Shown here: one piece after another, positions 53,984 through 63,246 of the stretch | Numbering within the stretch: position 1 is the stretch's first letter | Layout: each line of letters opens with the position of its first letter | Notes under the pieces: generated by a model | Database searches by the model: none | Seen by the model: only the letters and a program-made list of their open reading frames with translations | Told to the model about the DNA's origin: nothing | Assembly (NCBI RefSeq): GCF_030296755.1 | Contig: NZ_AP027741.1 | Span: forward strand, 2,967,001-3,031,000 | Direction of reading: 5' to 3' | Length of the DNA: 64,000 nucleotides | Source: Methylophaga marina | GTDB lineage: Bacteria; Pseudomonadota; Gammaproteobacteria; Nitrosococcales; Methylophagaceae | Made by a program: the position numbers and the translations under genes

Positions 53984-55468
53984 ATGACGCCCCTGCTAAC
54001 AGTGACTAAGGCCATCTCTCCCATAAAAGGGTATTTACTGGCGACGCTCACCATGACTGGTATCAGTCTTGTCACCGCGTTGCTGACTCCCCTATTTCTT
54101 CACACCAGCCTGTTAATGCTGTTTATGGCTGGGATTGTATTTATATCCGCCAAAACGGCGCTAGGTCCCGCCATTTATGCCAGCGCTTTAAGTTTCACGA
54201 TCTTTAACTTCTTTTTTACTGAGCCTTATTACACACTGGATATCACCCATCGTCATGATGTGGCGACCTTGGTGTTATTTATTTTTGTCAGCTTGATAAC
54301 CGGAAATTTAGCATCAAAAATGCGGCTGGCCATTGCTGAATCGAAACAAGCACTTGAGCGGCAGCATCGCTTTTTTGCATTCAGCCAGAAAATGACATCA
54401 GCTATGAATGCAGCGCTTGTTTTAGACACGCTGCAGCAGGCTATTCAACACTCGTTATCCTCGGCGTTCTACCTGATTGAAAAAAACCAGCAAGAACTCG
54501 TTTTTACGCCATCCACACCCCCATCTCCCTCCATCAGCCTATTGGAAACAATCTGGGAGAACCCAGAAAATAGCGAACTAATAGATGGGGAAGTTATTGC
54601 ACTTAGGACAGAGAATAAAACACGGGCACTTATCTACGTGCCATCGCCTTTAACTGAGGAGCAGTCAGCGGCGCTGCAGACTTTTTCGAATCTCGCGGCA
54701 TTGGCGCTTCAACGCATTTTGCTTGCTGAAGATCTGGAAGCAAGCAGGCGGCTTTCAGAAACAGAACAGTTACGCTCCGCACTATTGTCTTCTGTATCAC
54801 ATGACTTACGGACACCGCTTTCATCTATTATTGGTTCGGCATCGAGTCTGCTTGAGTATCAGGAAAAACTGACAGCTGATGATCAAAAACAGCTGCTTCT
54901 CACCGTCCTGGATGAATCACAGCGTCTGGATCGTCATATTCAGAATTTATTAGATATGACACGTTTTGGTCAGGGCAAAGTCACGCTGAATAGAGATTGG
55001 GTTGATATCCGAGATATCATTGCGAGCACGCTATACCGACTACGTGATGCATTAGATTCATGCCATTTGAATATCTCAGTGCAAGATAATATTCCCATCA
55101 TATGGGTACATGGTTTATTAATAGAACAAGCACTTGTCAACATCATTGATAATGCCGCCAGAGTGACACCAGCAGACGGTGACATTGATATTTCCGTTAA
55201 ACTCACCACAACCAGTCTCGACATTGATATTAGTGATAATGGACCGGGCATTGCAGATCATGAAAAAGTAAAAATATTCGATATGTTTTATAGCGTGACG
55301 CATGATGATTCTGAAACCAAAACAGGCACAGGACTTGGTCTGGCGATTTCGAAAGGTATGATTGCTGCTCATAGTGGCAATATTGAGGTAATAGATAATT
55401 CATCTGGTGGCACCATCATGCATATCACCTTACCGAAACATCCTGTTGTGTACGGACCTCAAGAATGA
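53984..55468 (+). CDS. KdpD-like sensor kinase lacking the N-terminal KdpD/USP module (DUF4118)
   Basis: 494 residues against ~890 for KdpD. Four membrane helices near 15-108 form a DUF4118 module (TALGPAIYASALSFTIFNFF, FTEPYYTLDITHRHDVATLV), then GAF-like domain, HisKA box LLSSVSHDLRTPLSSIIGSA and ATPase boxes NIIDNAARVTPADG, DNGPGIADHEKVKIFDMF and [13 protein letters not shown]. Ends 2 bp before the ATG of the response regulator. Probably senses K+ or osmotic state and acts on trkHA or kdp genes elsewhere. Confidence 0.9.
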   Translation: MTPLLTVTKAISPIKGYLLATLTMTGISLVTALLTPLFLHTSLLMLFMAGIVFISAKTALGPAIYASALSFTIFNFFFTEPYYTLDITHRHDVATLVLFIFVSLITGNLASKMRLAIAESKQALERQHRFFAFSQKMTSAMNAALVLDTLQQAIQHSLSSAFYLIEKNQQELVFTPSTPPSPSISLLETIWENPENSELIDGEVIALRTENKTRALIYVPSPLTEEQSAALQTFSNLAALALQRILLAEDLEASRRLSETEQLRSALLSSVSHDLRTPLSSIIGSASSLLEYQEKLTADDQKQLLLTVLDESQRLDRHIQNLLDMTRFGQGKVTLNRDWVDIRDIIASTLYRLRDALDSCHLNISVQDNIPIIWVHGLLIEQALVNIIDNAARVTPADGDIDISVKLTTTSLDIDISDNGPGIADHEKVKIFDMFYSVTHDDSETKTGTGLGLAISKGMIAAHSGNIEVIDNSSGGTIMHITLPKHPVVYGPQE

Positions 55469-56153
55469 GCATGTCATCAAAAAAATTCTGATTATCGAAG
55501 ATGAACCACAGATCAGGCAATTTTTACGAATCAGTCTAGAGGCCCAAACCTATGATGTCTCTTTGGCTGTTACTGCCAAAGAAGCGATTGCCTTCTCTGA
55601 GTCGCTGCATTGTGATCTCATTATCCTCGATCTGGGACTACCCGATAGAGATGGTCAGGATGTTATCCGGATATTGAGAAAACAAACTCAAGCTCCGATA
55701 ATTGTGTTGTCTGTAAGAGCGAGTGAAGATGAAAAAGTCCGAGCACTTGATTCAGGTGCCAATGATTATGTGACCAAACCTTTTGGTATCAGTGAGCTCA
55801 TGGCCAGAGTACGGGCATTGATACGGATTCATGATAATCAGCCAAGACCCCATGCGATTATCCATGTTGATAATTTAACAGTGAACACGCAAACTCGAGA
55901 AGTCTGGTTAGATGACCACAGTATTCACCTATCACGCAAAGAGTTTGCCCTGTTGTATGAGCTGATAGCGACACCAGGTCGGATTCTGACGCATCAACAA
56001 TTACTCAAGCAAATTTGGGGCGAACATTTTATGACCGAAACCCATTATTTGCGGATTTTAGTGGGACATCTTCGGCAGAAGTTGAATGACGACCCTATGC
56101 AGCCTAAATTTATCATTACCGTTCAGGGTGTTGGTTACCGTTTCAAATTTTAA
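55407..56153 (+). CDS. KdpE-like OmpR-family response regulator (start disrupted)
   Basis: Receiver domain with KKILIIEDEPQIRQFLRISL, phospho-Asp in DLIILDLGLPDRDGQDV and Lys in YVTKPFGISELMARVR; winged helix with HLSRKEFALLYELIATPGRI and RILVGHLRQKLNDDP, ending GVGYRFKF. The natural start should be ATG at 55471 (MSSKKILIIEDE), but the run at 55479-55485 has seven A where eight are needed. In the sequence as given only a GTG at 55407 overlapping the kinase gene opens this frame, giving 248 residues. Confidence 0.88.
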   Translation: MAPSCISPYRNILLCTDLKNEHVIKKILIIEDEPQIRQFLRISLEAQTYDVSLAVTAKEAIAFSESLHCDLIILDLGLPDRDGQDVIRILRKQTQAPIIVLSVRASEDEKVRALDSGANDYVTKPFGISELMARVRALIRIHDNQPRPHAIIHVDNLTVNTQTREVWLDDHSIHLSRKEFALLYELIATPGRILTHQQLLKQIWGEHFMTETHYLRILVGHLRQKLNDDPMQPKFIITVQGVGYRFKF

Positions 56154-56233
56154 TGCCTTATGTATTGAAGGTCTGCTTCAATACCAATAGCATCAACATC
56201 CTAGTGACTCAACGTTCTTATCAGGAAACAAGT

Positions 56234-57640
56234 ATGCTTACCCATTTAGTTAACATCATTTTTCTGCTTTTTTTGCTTAGCAGCGTGAGTGTACAGGCGA
56301 CAACTTTAACCGTGGATGGTTTAGCAAATAAGAACACGCCTAAGGCAACGGATGTCGCTTTCCATTTAATTGATATGAAAACCGGTAAAACCCTGATTGC
56401 TCAGCGTGAAGATCAGTTACAGCCCCCAGCGAGTTTACAAAAGTTAGTCACTGCCCTCGCGGCAAAACTCTATCTGAAAGATGACTTTCGTTTTGTAACA
56501 CGCCTTGAACGGAATAAAGAGGATGTCATTATACGCTTCAGTGGCGATCCTAACTTTAGCTCAGATGACCTGGATGGATTATTTAAAACCCTGCGAGCAA
56601 ATCAGTCGGTTATCAAAGGTAATCTATATATTAATGGTGCCGCTTTTGATGATTACGAACGGGCCATCGGGCTTCCATGGGATAACCTTGGTGTTTGTTA
56701 TAGCGCCCCTTCCAGCAGTATTTCCATTGATAAAAACTGTGCCATGGGCAATTTATATGTCAAACCTGGTGCAAGCAAAGCACAAGTATTACTGTCAGCT
56801 AAAAAGCCCATCAATATCGATACCTCATCGCTACAAATTATCAAAACAACCGTGAGTGATGATGATTACTGTCAGATGAAATTACTCGCTGATGAACAGA
56901 ATCACTATCAAATCGGTGGCTGCATCAATGAAGCATCACTACCAGTGAAATTGAAGTTTGCTTTGCAAAACACCACAGCCTATGCAAAATCGTCTATTGA
57001 AGAAGCGTTAAATAAAGCCGGTATTCAGTTAAAAGGAAAAATCATCCGAGATGACAACAAAAATGGCGCCGTCATCACGGAACATCAATCAGCACCGCTG
57101 GATGTACTTATCAGACAAATGCTCAAGCGTTCAGATAATCTTATTGCTGACAATATCTTAAAAACAATTGGTCATCAGTTTTATAAACAATCTGGTAGCT
57201 ACGAAAATGGTATTGCGGCACTGCAGCACATACTCAAACAACAGGCGAATATTGATCTCAGCCATGCCATGTTAGTGGATGGTTCTGGTCTGTCCAGAAA
57301 TAACAGGTTGTCAGCTTCACAACTGATACAAGTGGTGTCTTATATATTCAAACATCCTGAACTCGGCCTGATTAGTGATCTACCCGTGTCAGGTGAGAGT
57401 GGCACACTGGCCTTCAGAAGCAGTGTGAATAAACCGCCCTTAAAAGGTCAGATACAAGCCAAGACCGGTACGCTCTATGGTACATACAATTTAGCGGGTA
57501 AGATTCGCACAAAAAGTAACCGGGACTTGCTATTCGTTCAAATCGTCACTAATTTTCACCCTGCGGATGAAAAACAGTCACGCTGGCCCGTGATGAAATT
57601 TGAAAAGTCGTTGTATGAGTCGATTTATCAACGTTTCTAA
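56234..57640 (+). CDS. dacB: D-alanyl-D-alanine carboxypeptidase/endopeptidase PBP4
   Basis: 468 residues from the ATG at 56234 (AGGAAA upstream); the open frame begins earlier without support. Signal peptide to about VQA. Penicillin-binding motifs: SxxK in PPASLQKLVTA, SxN in KRSDNLIADN and KTG in IQAKTGTLYG. The long insert between the first two motifs is typical of class C PBP4. Acts in the periplasm on peptidoglycan cross-links and terminal D-Ala. Monocistronic by context. Confidence 0.92.
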   Translation: MLTHLVNIIFLLFLLSSVSVQATTLTVDGLANKNTPKATDVAFHLIDMKTGKTLIAQREDQLQPPASLQKLVTALAAKLYLKDDFRFVTRLERNKEDVIIRFSGDPNFSSDDLDGLFKTLRANQSVIKGNLYINGAAFDDYERAIGLPWDNLGVCYSAPSSSISIDKNCAMGNLYVKPGASKAQVLLSAKKPINIDTSSLQIIKTTVSDDDYCQMKLLADEQNHYQIGGCINEASLPVKLKFALQNTTAYAKSSIEEALNKAGIQLKGKIIRDDNKNGAVITEHQSAPLDVLIRQMLKRSDNLIADNILKTIGHQFYKQSGSYENGIAALQHILKQQANIDLSHAMLVDGSGLSRNNRLSASQLIQVVSYIFKHPELGLISDLPVSGESGTLAFRSSVNKPPLKGQIQAKTGTLYGTYNLAGKIRTKSNRDLLFVQIVTNFHPADEKQSRWPVMKFEKSLYESIYQRF

Positions 57641-57721
57641 CCGTGAGGCCTCTCGCAATTTAAGGTCGAAATAGGTAGAATTTTCGGCTTCTTATCACGT
57701 CAAATTCTTGGAAGATTAACC

Positions 57722-59380
57722 ATGGCTCAGTACGTATACAGTATGAATCGGGTGGGCAAAATTGTTCCGCCAAAACGAGAAATACTTAAAGATATTTCTT
57801 TATCCTTTTTCCCTGGCGCAAAAATCGGGGTGCTTGGCCTGAACGGTTCAGGTAAATCAAGTCTGCTTCGTATTATGGCGGGCATCGATCAAGATTACAT
57901 TGGTGAAGCACGTCCAATGCCTGACTTGAATATCGGTTACTTACCTCAGGAACCCGAACTGGATGACAGCAAAACCGTGCGCGAAGTAGTTGAGGAAGCC
58001 GTCTCCGATGTGAAAGGTGCGCTCGATGAACTTGATGCTATTTATGCTGCCTATGCCGATCCTGATGCCGACTTTGATGCCTTAGCCAAGAAACAGGCTG
58101 AATTAGAAAATCTGATTCAGGCAAAAGATGGGCATAATCTTGAAAATGCTTTGGAACGTGCAGCTGACGCCTTACGTCTCCCAGCATGGGAGACACCTGT
58201 TTCAGTCTTATCCGGTGGTGAACGTCGTCGCGTTGCCTTATGTCGATTATTGCTCGACCATCCTGATATGCTACTTCTTGATGAGCCAACCAACCATTTA
58301 GATGCGGAATCCATTGCCTGGATTGAGCGGTTCTTACAGGAATACCCTGGCACCGTGGTTGCCATCACCCATGATCGCTACTTCCTGGATAATGCAGCAG
58401 GCTGGATTTTGGAGCTTGATCGTGGTCGTGGCATTCCATATGAAGGCAACTACTCTTCATGGTTGGAGCAAAAAGACCAGCGCTTGCAACAAGAAGCTAA
58501 AGAAGAAGCGTCTCACCAAAAAGCCATTAAGGCAGAACTGGAATGGGTCAAACAAGGGGCAAAAGGTCGTCAGACTAAATCAAAAGCCCGTCTGAAATCA
58601 TTTGAAGAAATGAATTCACGTGAATTCCAGAAACGCAATGAAACACAGGAAATTTATATTCCACCCGGTCCACGCCTGGGTGATAAAGTCATTGAACTCA
58701 ATAACGTGACAAAATCTTACGGTGAGAAGCTGCTCTTTGAAAACCTGAGCTTATCGATTCCAGCAGGTGCCATTGTCGGTATTATCGGTCCTAACGGGGC
58801 GGGTAAATCGACCCTCTTCCGCATGATTTCTGGTGAAGAACAACCAGACTCTGGAGAAATCGAAATTGGCAGTACCGTTGAGTTAGCCTATGTGAATCAG
58901 TCACGTGAGCTGGATGGTAAAAAAACCGTGTTTGAAGAGATTTCTGATGGTGCTGATGTGATTACCGTCGGAAATTATCAAACACCCTCTCGCGCTTATT
59001 GCGGCCGTTTCAACTTCAAAGGCTCAGATCAGCAGAAGTTTGTTAAAGATTTATCGGGTGGTGAACGTAACCGTCTGCATATGGCAAAACTGCTTAAGTC
59101 TGGTGGTAATGTGTTATTGCTTGACGAGCCCACCAATGATCTTGATGTAGAAACACTTCGTGCCCTAGAAGAAGCCATTCTTGCATTCCCTGGTTCTGCC
59201 GTCGTGATATCGCATGATCGTTGGTTCCTTGACAGAATATGTACACACATCATTGCCTATGAGGGTGACTCTTCGGTTGTCTTCTTTGAGGGGAACTATA
59301 GTGAGTATGCTGAGGATTATGCGAAACGTTTTGGCAAAGACCATCAACCTGAACGTATCAAATACCGTCGTATTGGTTAA
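57722..59380 (+). CDS. ettA: Energy-dependent translational throttle protein EttA (ABC-F)
   Basis: 552 residues, close to the usual 555. N-terminal MAQYVYSMNRVGKIVPPKRE, first Walker A GLNGSGKSSLL, signature LSGGERRRVALCRLLL, Walker B LLLDEPTNHLD; the linker/PtIM region around 245-300; second Walker A GPNGAGKSTLF, signature LSGGERNRLHMAKLL and LLLDEPTNDLD. No membrane domain. Binds the ribosomal E site and tunes the first elongation steps to ATP level. Followed by a clear terminator. Confidence 0.97.
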   Translation: MAQYVYSMNRVGKIVPPKREILKDISLSFFPGAKIGVLGLNGSGKSSLLRIMAGIDQDYIGEARPMPDLNIGYLPQEPELDDSKTVREVVEEAVSDVKGALDELDAIYAAYADPDADFDALAKKQAELENLIQAKDGHNLENALERAADALRLPAWETPVSVLSGGERRRVALCRLLLDHPDMLLLDEPTNHLDAESIAWIERFLQEYPGTVVAITHDRYFLDNAAGWILELDRGRGIPYEGNYSSWLEQKDQRLQQEAKEEASHQKAIKAELEWVKQGAKGRQTKSKARLKSFEEMNSREFQKRNETQEIYIPPGPRLGDKVIELNNVTKSYGEKLLFENLSLSIPAGAIVGIIGPNGAGKSTLFRMISGEEQPDSGEIEIGSTVELAYVNQSRELDGKKTVFEEISDGADVITVGNYQTPSRAYCGRFNFKGSDQQKFVKDLSGGERNRLHMAKLLKSGGNVLLLDEPTNDLDVETLRALEEAILAFPGSAVVISHDRWFLDRICTHIIAYEGDSSVVFFEGNYSEYAEDYAKRFGKDHQPERIKYRRIG

Positions 59381-59387
59381 TTCATCA

Positions 59388-59424
59388 GGCTGCCTGTTCA
59401 CACAGGCAGCCAATCTTTCTTTGT
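59388..59424 (+). terminator. Rho-independent terminator after ettA
   Basis: GGCTGCCTGT (59388-59397) and ACAGGCAGCC (59402-59411) make a perfect 10-bp stem with a TCAC loop, followed by AATCTTTCTTT. It begins 8 bases after the stop codon. Confidence 0.88.
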
Positions 59425-59500
59425 ACCAGTCAACACTGAATCTTTTTTCATCCTTCGCGTGTCTATGTGTCGATGAGTAATATGTTGTGATAGATCAACC

Positions 59501-59881
59501 ATGAAAAACGCACAAAAAGCCCGCTTAAAACTTCGTTGCCCAATTACCCTGGGTCGTCAACATGAAATCAATGTGCCATCAGGCTGGTTCGAACTGGTTT
59601 TTAACCTCTGTGCCGCTATCGAGGATGTGGCTCAAGAGATCAATAAAAAACACCGACAACGCATGTTTCTACCAAGAATAGTCTTCATCGAGGAACATCA
59701 AGGTAAAATTCTATGTGATGTCATCAATGGCACTCGTGATATCAATCACATCATCAAACAAGCGCAAATGCGGTCAACTAAATGCTGCATGATTTGCGGT
59801 GACGAAGGCTCACAATTCCGTTTGGGTAGAACGCTGGTCACACGATGTGAAAAGCATCGTTCATATGAGATGTACTATTAA
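59501..59881 (+). CDS. Hypothetical protein with C-terminal zinc-type motif
   Basis: 126 residues; no family recognised. N-terminal part RLKLRCPITLGRQHEINVPS and a helix FELVFNLCAAIEDVAQEINK. C-terminal cysteines and histidine, CCMICGDEGSQFRLGRTL then TRCEKHRSYEMYY, give a C-x2-C ... C-x2-H pattern suited to zinc. Its last four bases overlap the end of the convergent gene. SD is weak. Confidence 0.65.
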   Translation: MKNAQKARLKLRCPITLGRQHEINVPSGWFELVFNLCAAIEDVAQEINKKHRQRMFLPRIVFIEEHQGKILCDVINGTRDINHIIKQAQMRSTKCCMICGDEGSQFRLGRTLVTRCEKHRSYEMYY

Positions 59882-60183
59882 TTATCCCTGTGTTCCAAAC
59901 AGTTTTCATAAACGGCTTTCTCAATCTGCTCTTCTGACTGCGATTCAGGGAAAGTAAAAGCCAGGTTTATCGCCAGTTCAATCTTTCTCAAAAACGCCGT
60001 ATGCTTGAACTCGGAGGGCGTTGCCTGTTGCATCTCTGCTTTCGTTTTACCGTCTAATCGTTGAGCGAAATAGTCTCCGGTTAAACTTGAAATTTGCAGA
60101 CACTCTTTATGTGCTTCATCTTGGGCCATGACCATGGGGGCAAACCATACAGCTAGTAACATCAGCGCGACGTTCAATTTCAT
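59878..60183 (-). CDS. Small exported protein of unknown function
   Basis: About 101 residues with signal peptide MKLNVALMLLAVWFAPMVMA and cleavage before QDEAHKECL. Two cysteines in the mature part (KECLQI and ENCLEH) may pair. Helix-rich: FKHTAFLRKIELAINLAF. The second of two adjacent ATGs is chosen for spacing to GAGG. No family recognised. Confidence 0.65.
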   Translation of the reverse strand: MKLNVALMLLAVWFAPMVMAQDEAHKECLQISSLTGDYFAQRLDGKTKAEMQQATPSEFKHTAFLRKIELAINLAFTFPESQSEEQIEKAVYENCLEHRDN

Positions 60184-60285
60184 CATATCCTCGCATTAAG
60201 TGACTTATCACCCTCATTGAGACTAAAAAGAAATGATTTAATTTCTTCACACAAATTTTTAGTCAGATACCCGATAATAACGGCC

Positions 60286-60313
60286 TAAAGAATAAAGAAT
60301 AAAGAATAAAGAA
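60286..60313 (+). repeat. Four perfect tandem copies of a 7-bp unit beside the RBS of the CbiX gene
   Basis: TAAAGAA is repeated four times without change, ending directly in GGAAAAGC and the ATG at 60322. The last unit together with GG makes the SD. Copy changes would alter leader length and possibly initiation, though not the reading frame. Confidence 0.9.
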
Positions 60314-60321
60314 GGAAAAGC

Positions 60322-60687
60322 ATGAAAGCGTTACTCATTATTGCTCATGGCAGCCGTCGACAAGCATCAAATGATGAAGTGAAAAAGATTGCTACACAAA
60401 TAAGAGAACACGGACAACATGACTTTGATATTGTCGAATCTGCTTTTTTGGAGTTGGCTTCTCCCCTTATCCCTGAGGGTATAGAACACTGTGTAAAATC
60501 AGGCGCTAAACAGATTGTTGTTTCACCTTATTTTCTAAACTCGGGCAAACATGTCACGGAAGACATTCCAGAGATCATTGCAGAAGTCAAAGCGGCGCAC
60601 CCAGACATCATTATTGAGGTCACACCTCACGTAGGCTCCTCACCTATTATGCTTGATCTGATACTAAAAACAGCATCAGGCTCATAA
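60322..60687 (+). CDS. CbiX/SirB-type single-domain chelatase
   Basis: 121 residues, the size of short CbiX (CbiX_S). Family motifs: MKALLIIAHGSRRQASNDEV with the metal-binding His and AFLELASPLIPEG, and the second His in SPYFLNSGKHVTEDIPE. Inserts Co2+ or Fe2+ into sirohydrochlorin, or acts on a related tetrapyrrole. No cobalamin or siroheme genes are adjacent. Preceded by the 7-bp tandem repeat. Confidence 0.85.
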   Translation: MKALLIIAHGSRRQASNDEVKKIATQIREHGQHDFDIVESAFLELASPLIPEGIEHCVKSGAKQIVVSPYFLNSGKHVTEDIPEIIAEVKAAHPDIIIEVTPHVGSSPIMLDLILKTASGS

Positions 60688-60752
60688 CTAACTAGGTTCA
60701 ATAAAGTCTTCATCGAGTCGATAAACAATTTAATAATTGACTCGAGACGCAC

Positions 60753-61490
60753 ATGTCACACCGCTGTTTGTACCTGATCATTTTTTTATTATCGTCATCG
60801 ATATCATTCGCCGAAGACAGACCTAAGTGGCGTGCCAGCAATATTCAGTTTTTATATGGTAATCAATATGAACTGGGCCCCTCATCAAGAGAGTCAATAA
60901 CAATTGAACATGCGTCATCGTGGCAGTTCGGAGAGAGTTATTTTTTCACCAATGTCTTTAATCGTTCTGATACAAGTACTGAATTCTATGCAGAGTTTTA
61001 TCCCCGTCTTACCTGGAAGGCCCTAACAGCACGGCCACTCCCTCTCACTCTATTTGATGATATCTCTATTGTTGCTGGTATCAATGCAGGTAATTTACCC
61101 AAATCAGACCCGTTCAAGGCTTATCTGCTGGGTGCCGGTGTCAAGTTTAAAACGTCTGTATTTGACTATCTCAAATTAGATGTTATGGCTTTTAAAGCCG
61201 AACACCTTGAAACCACTGGCATACAAGTTTCTCCAATTTGGGGAATGACTTTTGATATTGCTCAACATCGCTTTTTATTTAAAGGCTTTATTGACTGGCA
61301 AAGTGCTGAAGCGACAGGCGGGCATGCCAGTCTGTTGGCTCAACCTCAACTACTCATTGATGTCGGTCATTACTGGCAACATGACAATCAATTCTATGCA
61401 GGTATAGAGTATTCATACTGGTACAATAAATTTGGACTTGATGGTGTGATTGAGTCTGTTCCACAAGTTATGTTCTTACTTCCCTTCTAA
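60753..61490 (+). CDS. Tsx/OmpK-like outer-membrane channel (DUF5020-type)
   Basis: 245 residues with signal peptide ending SISFAED. Twelve short amphipathic beta strands can be traced (NIQFLYGNQYELGPSSRESI, FYAEFYPRLTWKAL, FKAYLLGAGVKFKTS, FYAGIEYSYWYNKFG) and the last residue is Phe (VMFLLPF). Resembles nucleoside-specific channel-forming proteins of the Tsx/OmpK group. The following kinase gene starts 13 bp downstream, so the two may be co-transcribed and linked in sensing or uptake. Confidence 0.8.
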   Translation: MSHRCLYLIIFLLSSSISFAEDRPKWRASNIQFLYGNQYELGPSSRESITIEHASSWQFGESYFFTNVFNRSDTSTEFYAEFYPRLTWKALTARPLPLTLFDDISIVAGINAGNLPKSDPFKAYLLGAGVKFKTSVFDYLKLDVMAFKAEHLETTGIQVSPIWGMTFDIAQHRFLFKGFIDWQSAEATGGHASLLAQPQLLIDVGHYWQHDNQFYAGIEYSYWYNKFGLDGVIESVPQVMFLLPF

Positions 61491-61503
61491 GCTAAGGCAG
61501 AAA

Positions 61504-63246
61504 ATGAAACAACTTTATGCTTGGATATACGTCTATCGCAGTTACCTATTAATTTTACTGATAGGCAGCATGGCCACTGCGTATTTGATGCTGCAAGAAA
61601 TGCATGAAATTGATGTACAAAGAGAACAAATCGCCAGTGCCTTTATCGCAAAACACGCATCATCATTACAAAGTACATTATCAGAACGTTTATCGAGCCT
61701 GGAATCCTTAAACGCATTTGTGATTGAAAATGCACACTATAATCTGCAAGTGAAAGAAGATGAGCAACAATTCCAAAAGCGCTTCGATCGTTTTGCCAAT
61801 CAGCTTCACCAATCCGTAGATGGTTTTTTGAGCTTACAACTAGCACCACAAGGTGTTATTCGTTATTTAACTGGGCCTGAAAATAACAAAAAAGCATTAG
61901 GCTATGATTTATTTAAAGATGATGCTCGGAGAGAGCAGATCATCAGTGCTATTTATTTATACGAACAAGTCATAACCGGACCAATAAACCTGATTCAAGG
62001 CGGTAGCGCTATCATCGCCCGCAAGGCCATCTTTAGTAAATTATCGCCAAATTCATCCTCCGATAGGCTTGTTGATCATCACCTGTTAGCTGACACAAAC
62101 CTTAAACCAAGGAATGATTTTTGGGGCTTGGCAACGATTCTTTTTACAACGGAAAGCTTACTCAATGAAGCGGGCTTACTCGACTCAGACATGAATGGCT
62201 TTGAATTGGCGTTAAAAGGCAGGCATGGCTTGGGTGAAGATGGCGAAGTATTCTGGGGACAAGCGGCTATTTTTGATAAGCCCGATCATATATCGCCTAT
62301 CCATTTTCGTTCCGGTAGTTGGCTGCTTGCAGTCAAAAATACCAGCACTTACCCCATTGCTAGAGTGCTTAACTTTGCTGCACTTGGCACGCTATTGACG
62401 ATTACCTTACTTGTGGCGGTATACATGCGGCAAAGAAATCGCTCCGCCAAACAACGTGAAACAGCTAAAGATGCTTTTTTAGCCATGGTAAGTCATGAGC
62501 TTCGTTCACCGTTAAATGGTGTTATCGGTTTGACGAGTTTGTTAAATAAAACAGCGTTAGATACAGAACAACGTCAACTGGTTGAATCATTATCAATCAG
62601 CTCCAAACAACTCTCCTCTATCATTGGCGACATACTGGACTTTTCAAAAATATCAGCCGGGAAGTTAGAGCTTGACTATCAAGCCGTTAATCTAGCCAGC
62701 ACTATTGAGGATTGTGTACGTATTACTACCCCACTGGCCGAGCAAAAAGATTTACCTATTACGGTGAATATCGCACCGGTTCTTATGGAACAACTCATCA
62801 TGACCGATGAGATCCGTCTGAAACAGATTGTTCTTAATTTGCTCAACAATGCTGTCAAGTTTACTCAATCAGGAAGTATTAAAGTCGATATCGATGCTAT
62901 TGAAAATTTTGGACAGCAACGGTTAATCATAAAAGTCACGGATACTGGCGTAGGGATGAGTGCTAAACAGATGACAGGGTTATTTGAACACTTCAATCAA
63001 CTGGACCAGACGACAAACCGTAAATATGGCGGAACAGGCTTAGGACTGGCTATATCTAAAAGTCTAGCCGTGTTGATGGACGGTGATATTCATGTGCAAA
63101 GCAGCATCAATAAAGGCTCCTCTTTCACGCTCGATTTACCCCTATCGTTGGTAGAAAAAACCAGACAGAGAGTGAAACGCCCCATCTTGCTATTGAAAAC
63201 AAAATTTCTCAGCTATCTATTCTTGTCGTTGACGATCTTGAAATGA
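61504..63246 (+). CDS. CHASE-domain hybrid sensor kinase, N-terminal part (frameshifted)
   Basis: ATG at 61504 with AAGGC-type SD. Membrane helix 13-33, CHASE sensor domain (~40-275; NAFVIENAHYNLQVKEDEQQ, GFLSLQLAPQGVIRYLTGPE), second helix near 288-308, HisKA box FLAMVSHELRSPLNGVIGLT, ATPase boxes LNLLNNAVKFTQSGS and [16 protein letters not shown]. The frame is lost at six A (63155-63160). With seven A it continues KNQTESETPHLAIENK into the receiver at 63243. CHASE domains bind small extracellular ligands. Confidence 0.9.
   Translation: MKQLYAWIYVYRSYLLILLIGSMATAYLMLQEMHEIDVQREQIASAFIAKHASSLQSTLSERLSSLESLNAFVIENAHYNLQVKEDEQQFQKRFDRFANQLHQSVDGFLSLQLAPQGVIRYLTGPENNKKALGYDLFKDDARREQIISAIYLYEQVITGPINLIQGGSAIIARKAIFSKLSPNSSSDRLVDHHLLADTNLKPRNDFWGLATILFTTESLLNEAGLLDSDMNGFELALKGRHGLGEDGEVFWGQAAIFDKPDHISPIHFRSGSWLLAVKNTSTYPIARVLNFAALGTLLTITLLVAVYMRQRNRSAKQRETAKDAFLAMVSHELRSPLNGVIGLTSLLNKTALDTEQRQLVESLSISSKQLSSIIGDILDFSKISAGKLELDYQAVNLASTIEDCVRITTPLAEQKDLPITVNIAPVLMEQLIMTDEIRLKQIVLNLLNNAVKFTQSGSIKVDIDAIENFGQQRLIIKVTDTGVGMSAKQMTGLFEHFNQLDQTTNRKYGGTGLGLAISKSLAVLMDGDIHVQSSINKGSSFTLDLPLSLVEKTRQRVKRPILLLKTKFLSYLFLSLTILK

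Noticed and set aside
63140-63180. Programmed frameshift in the CHASE kinase
   Set aside because: GAA AAA ACC is not a slippery heptamer in frame; a missing A is simpler.
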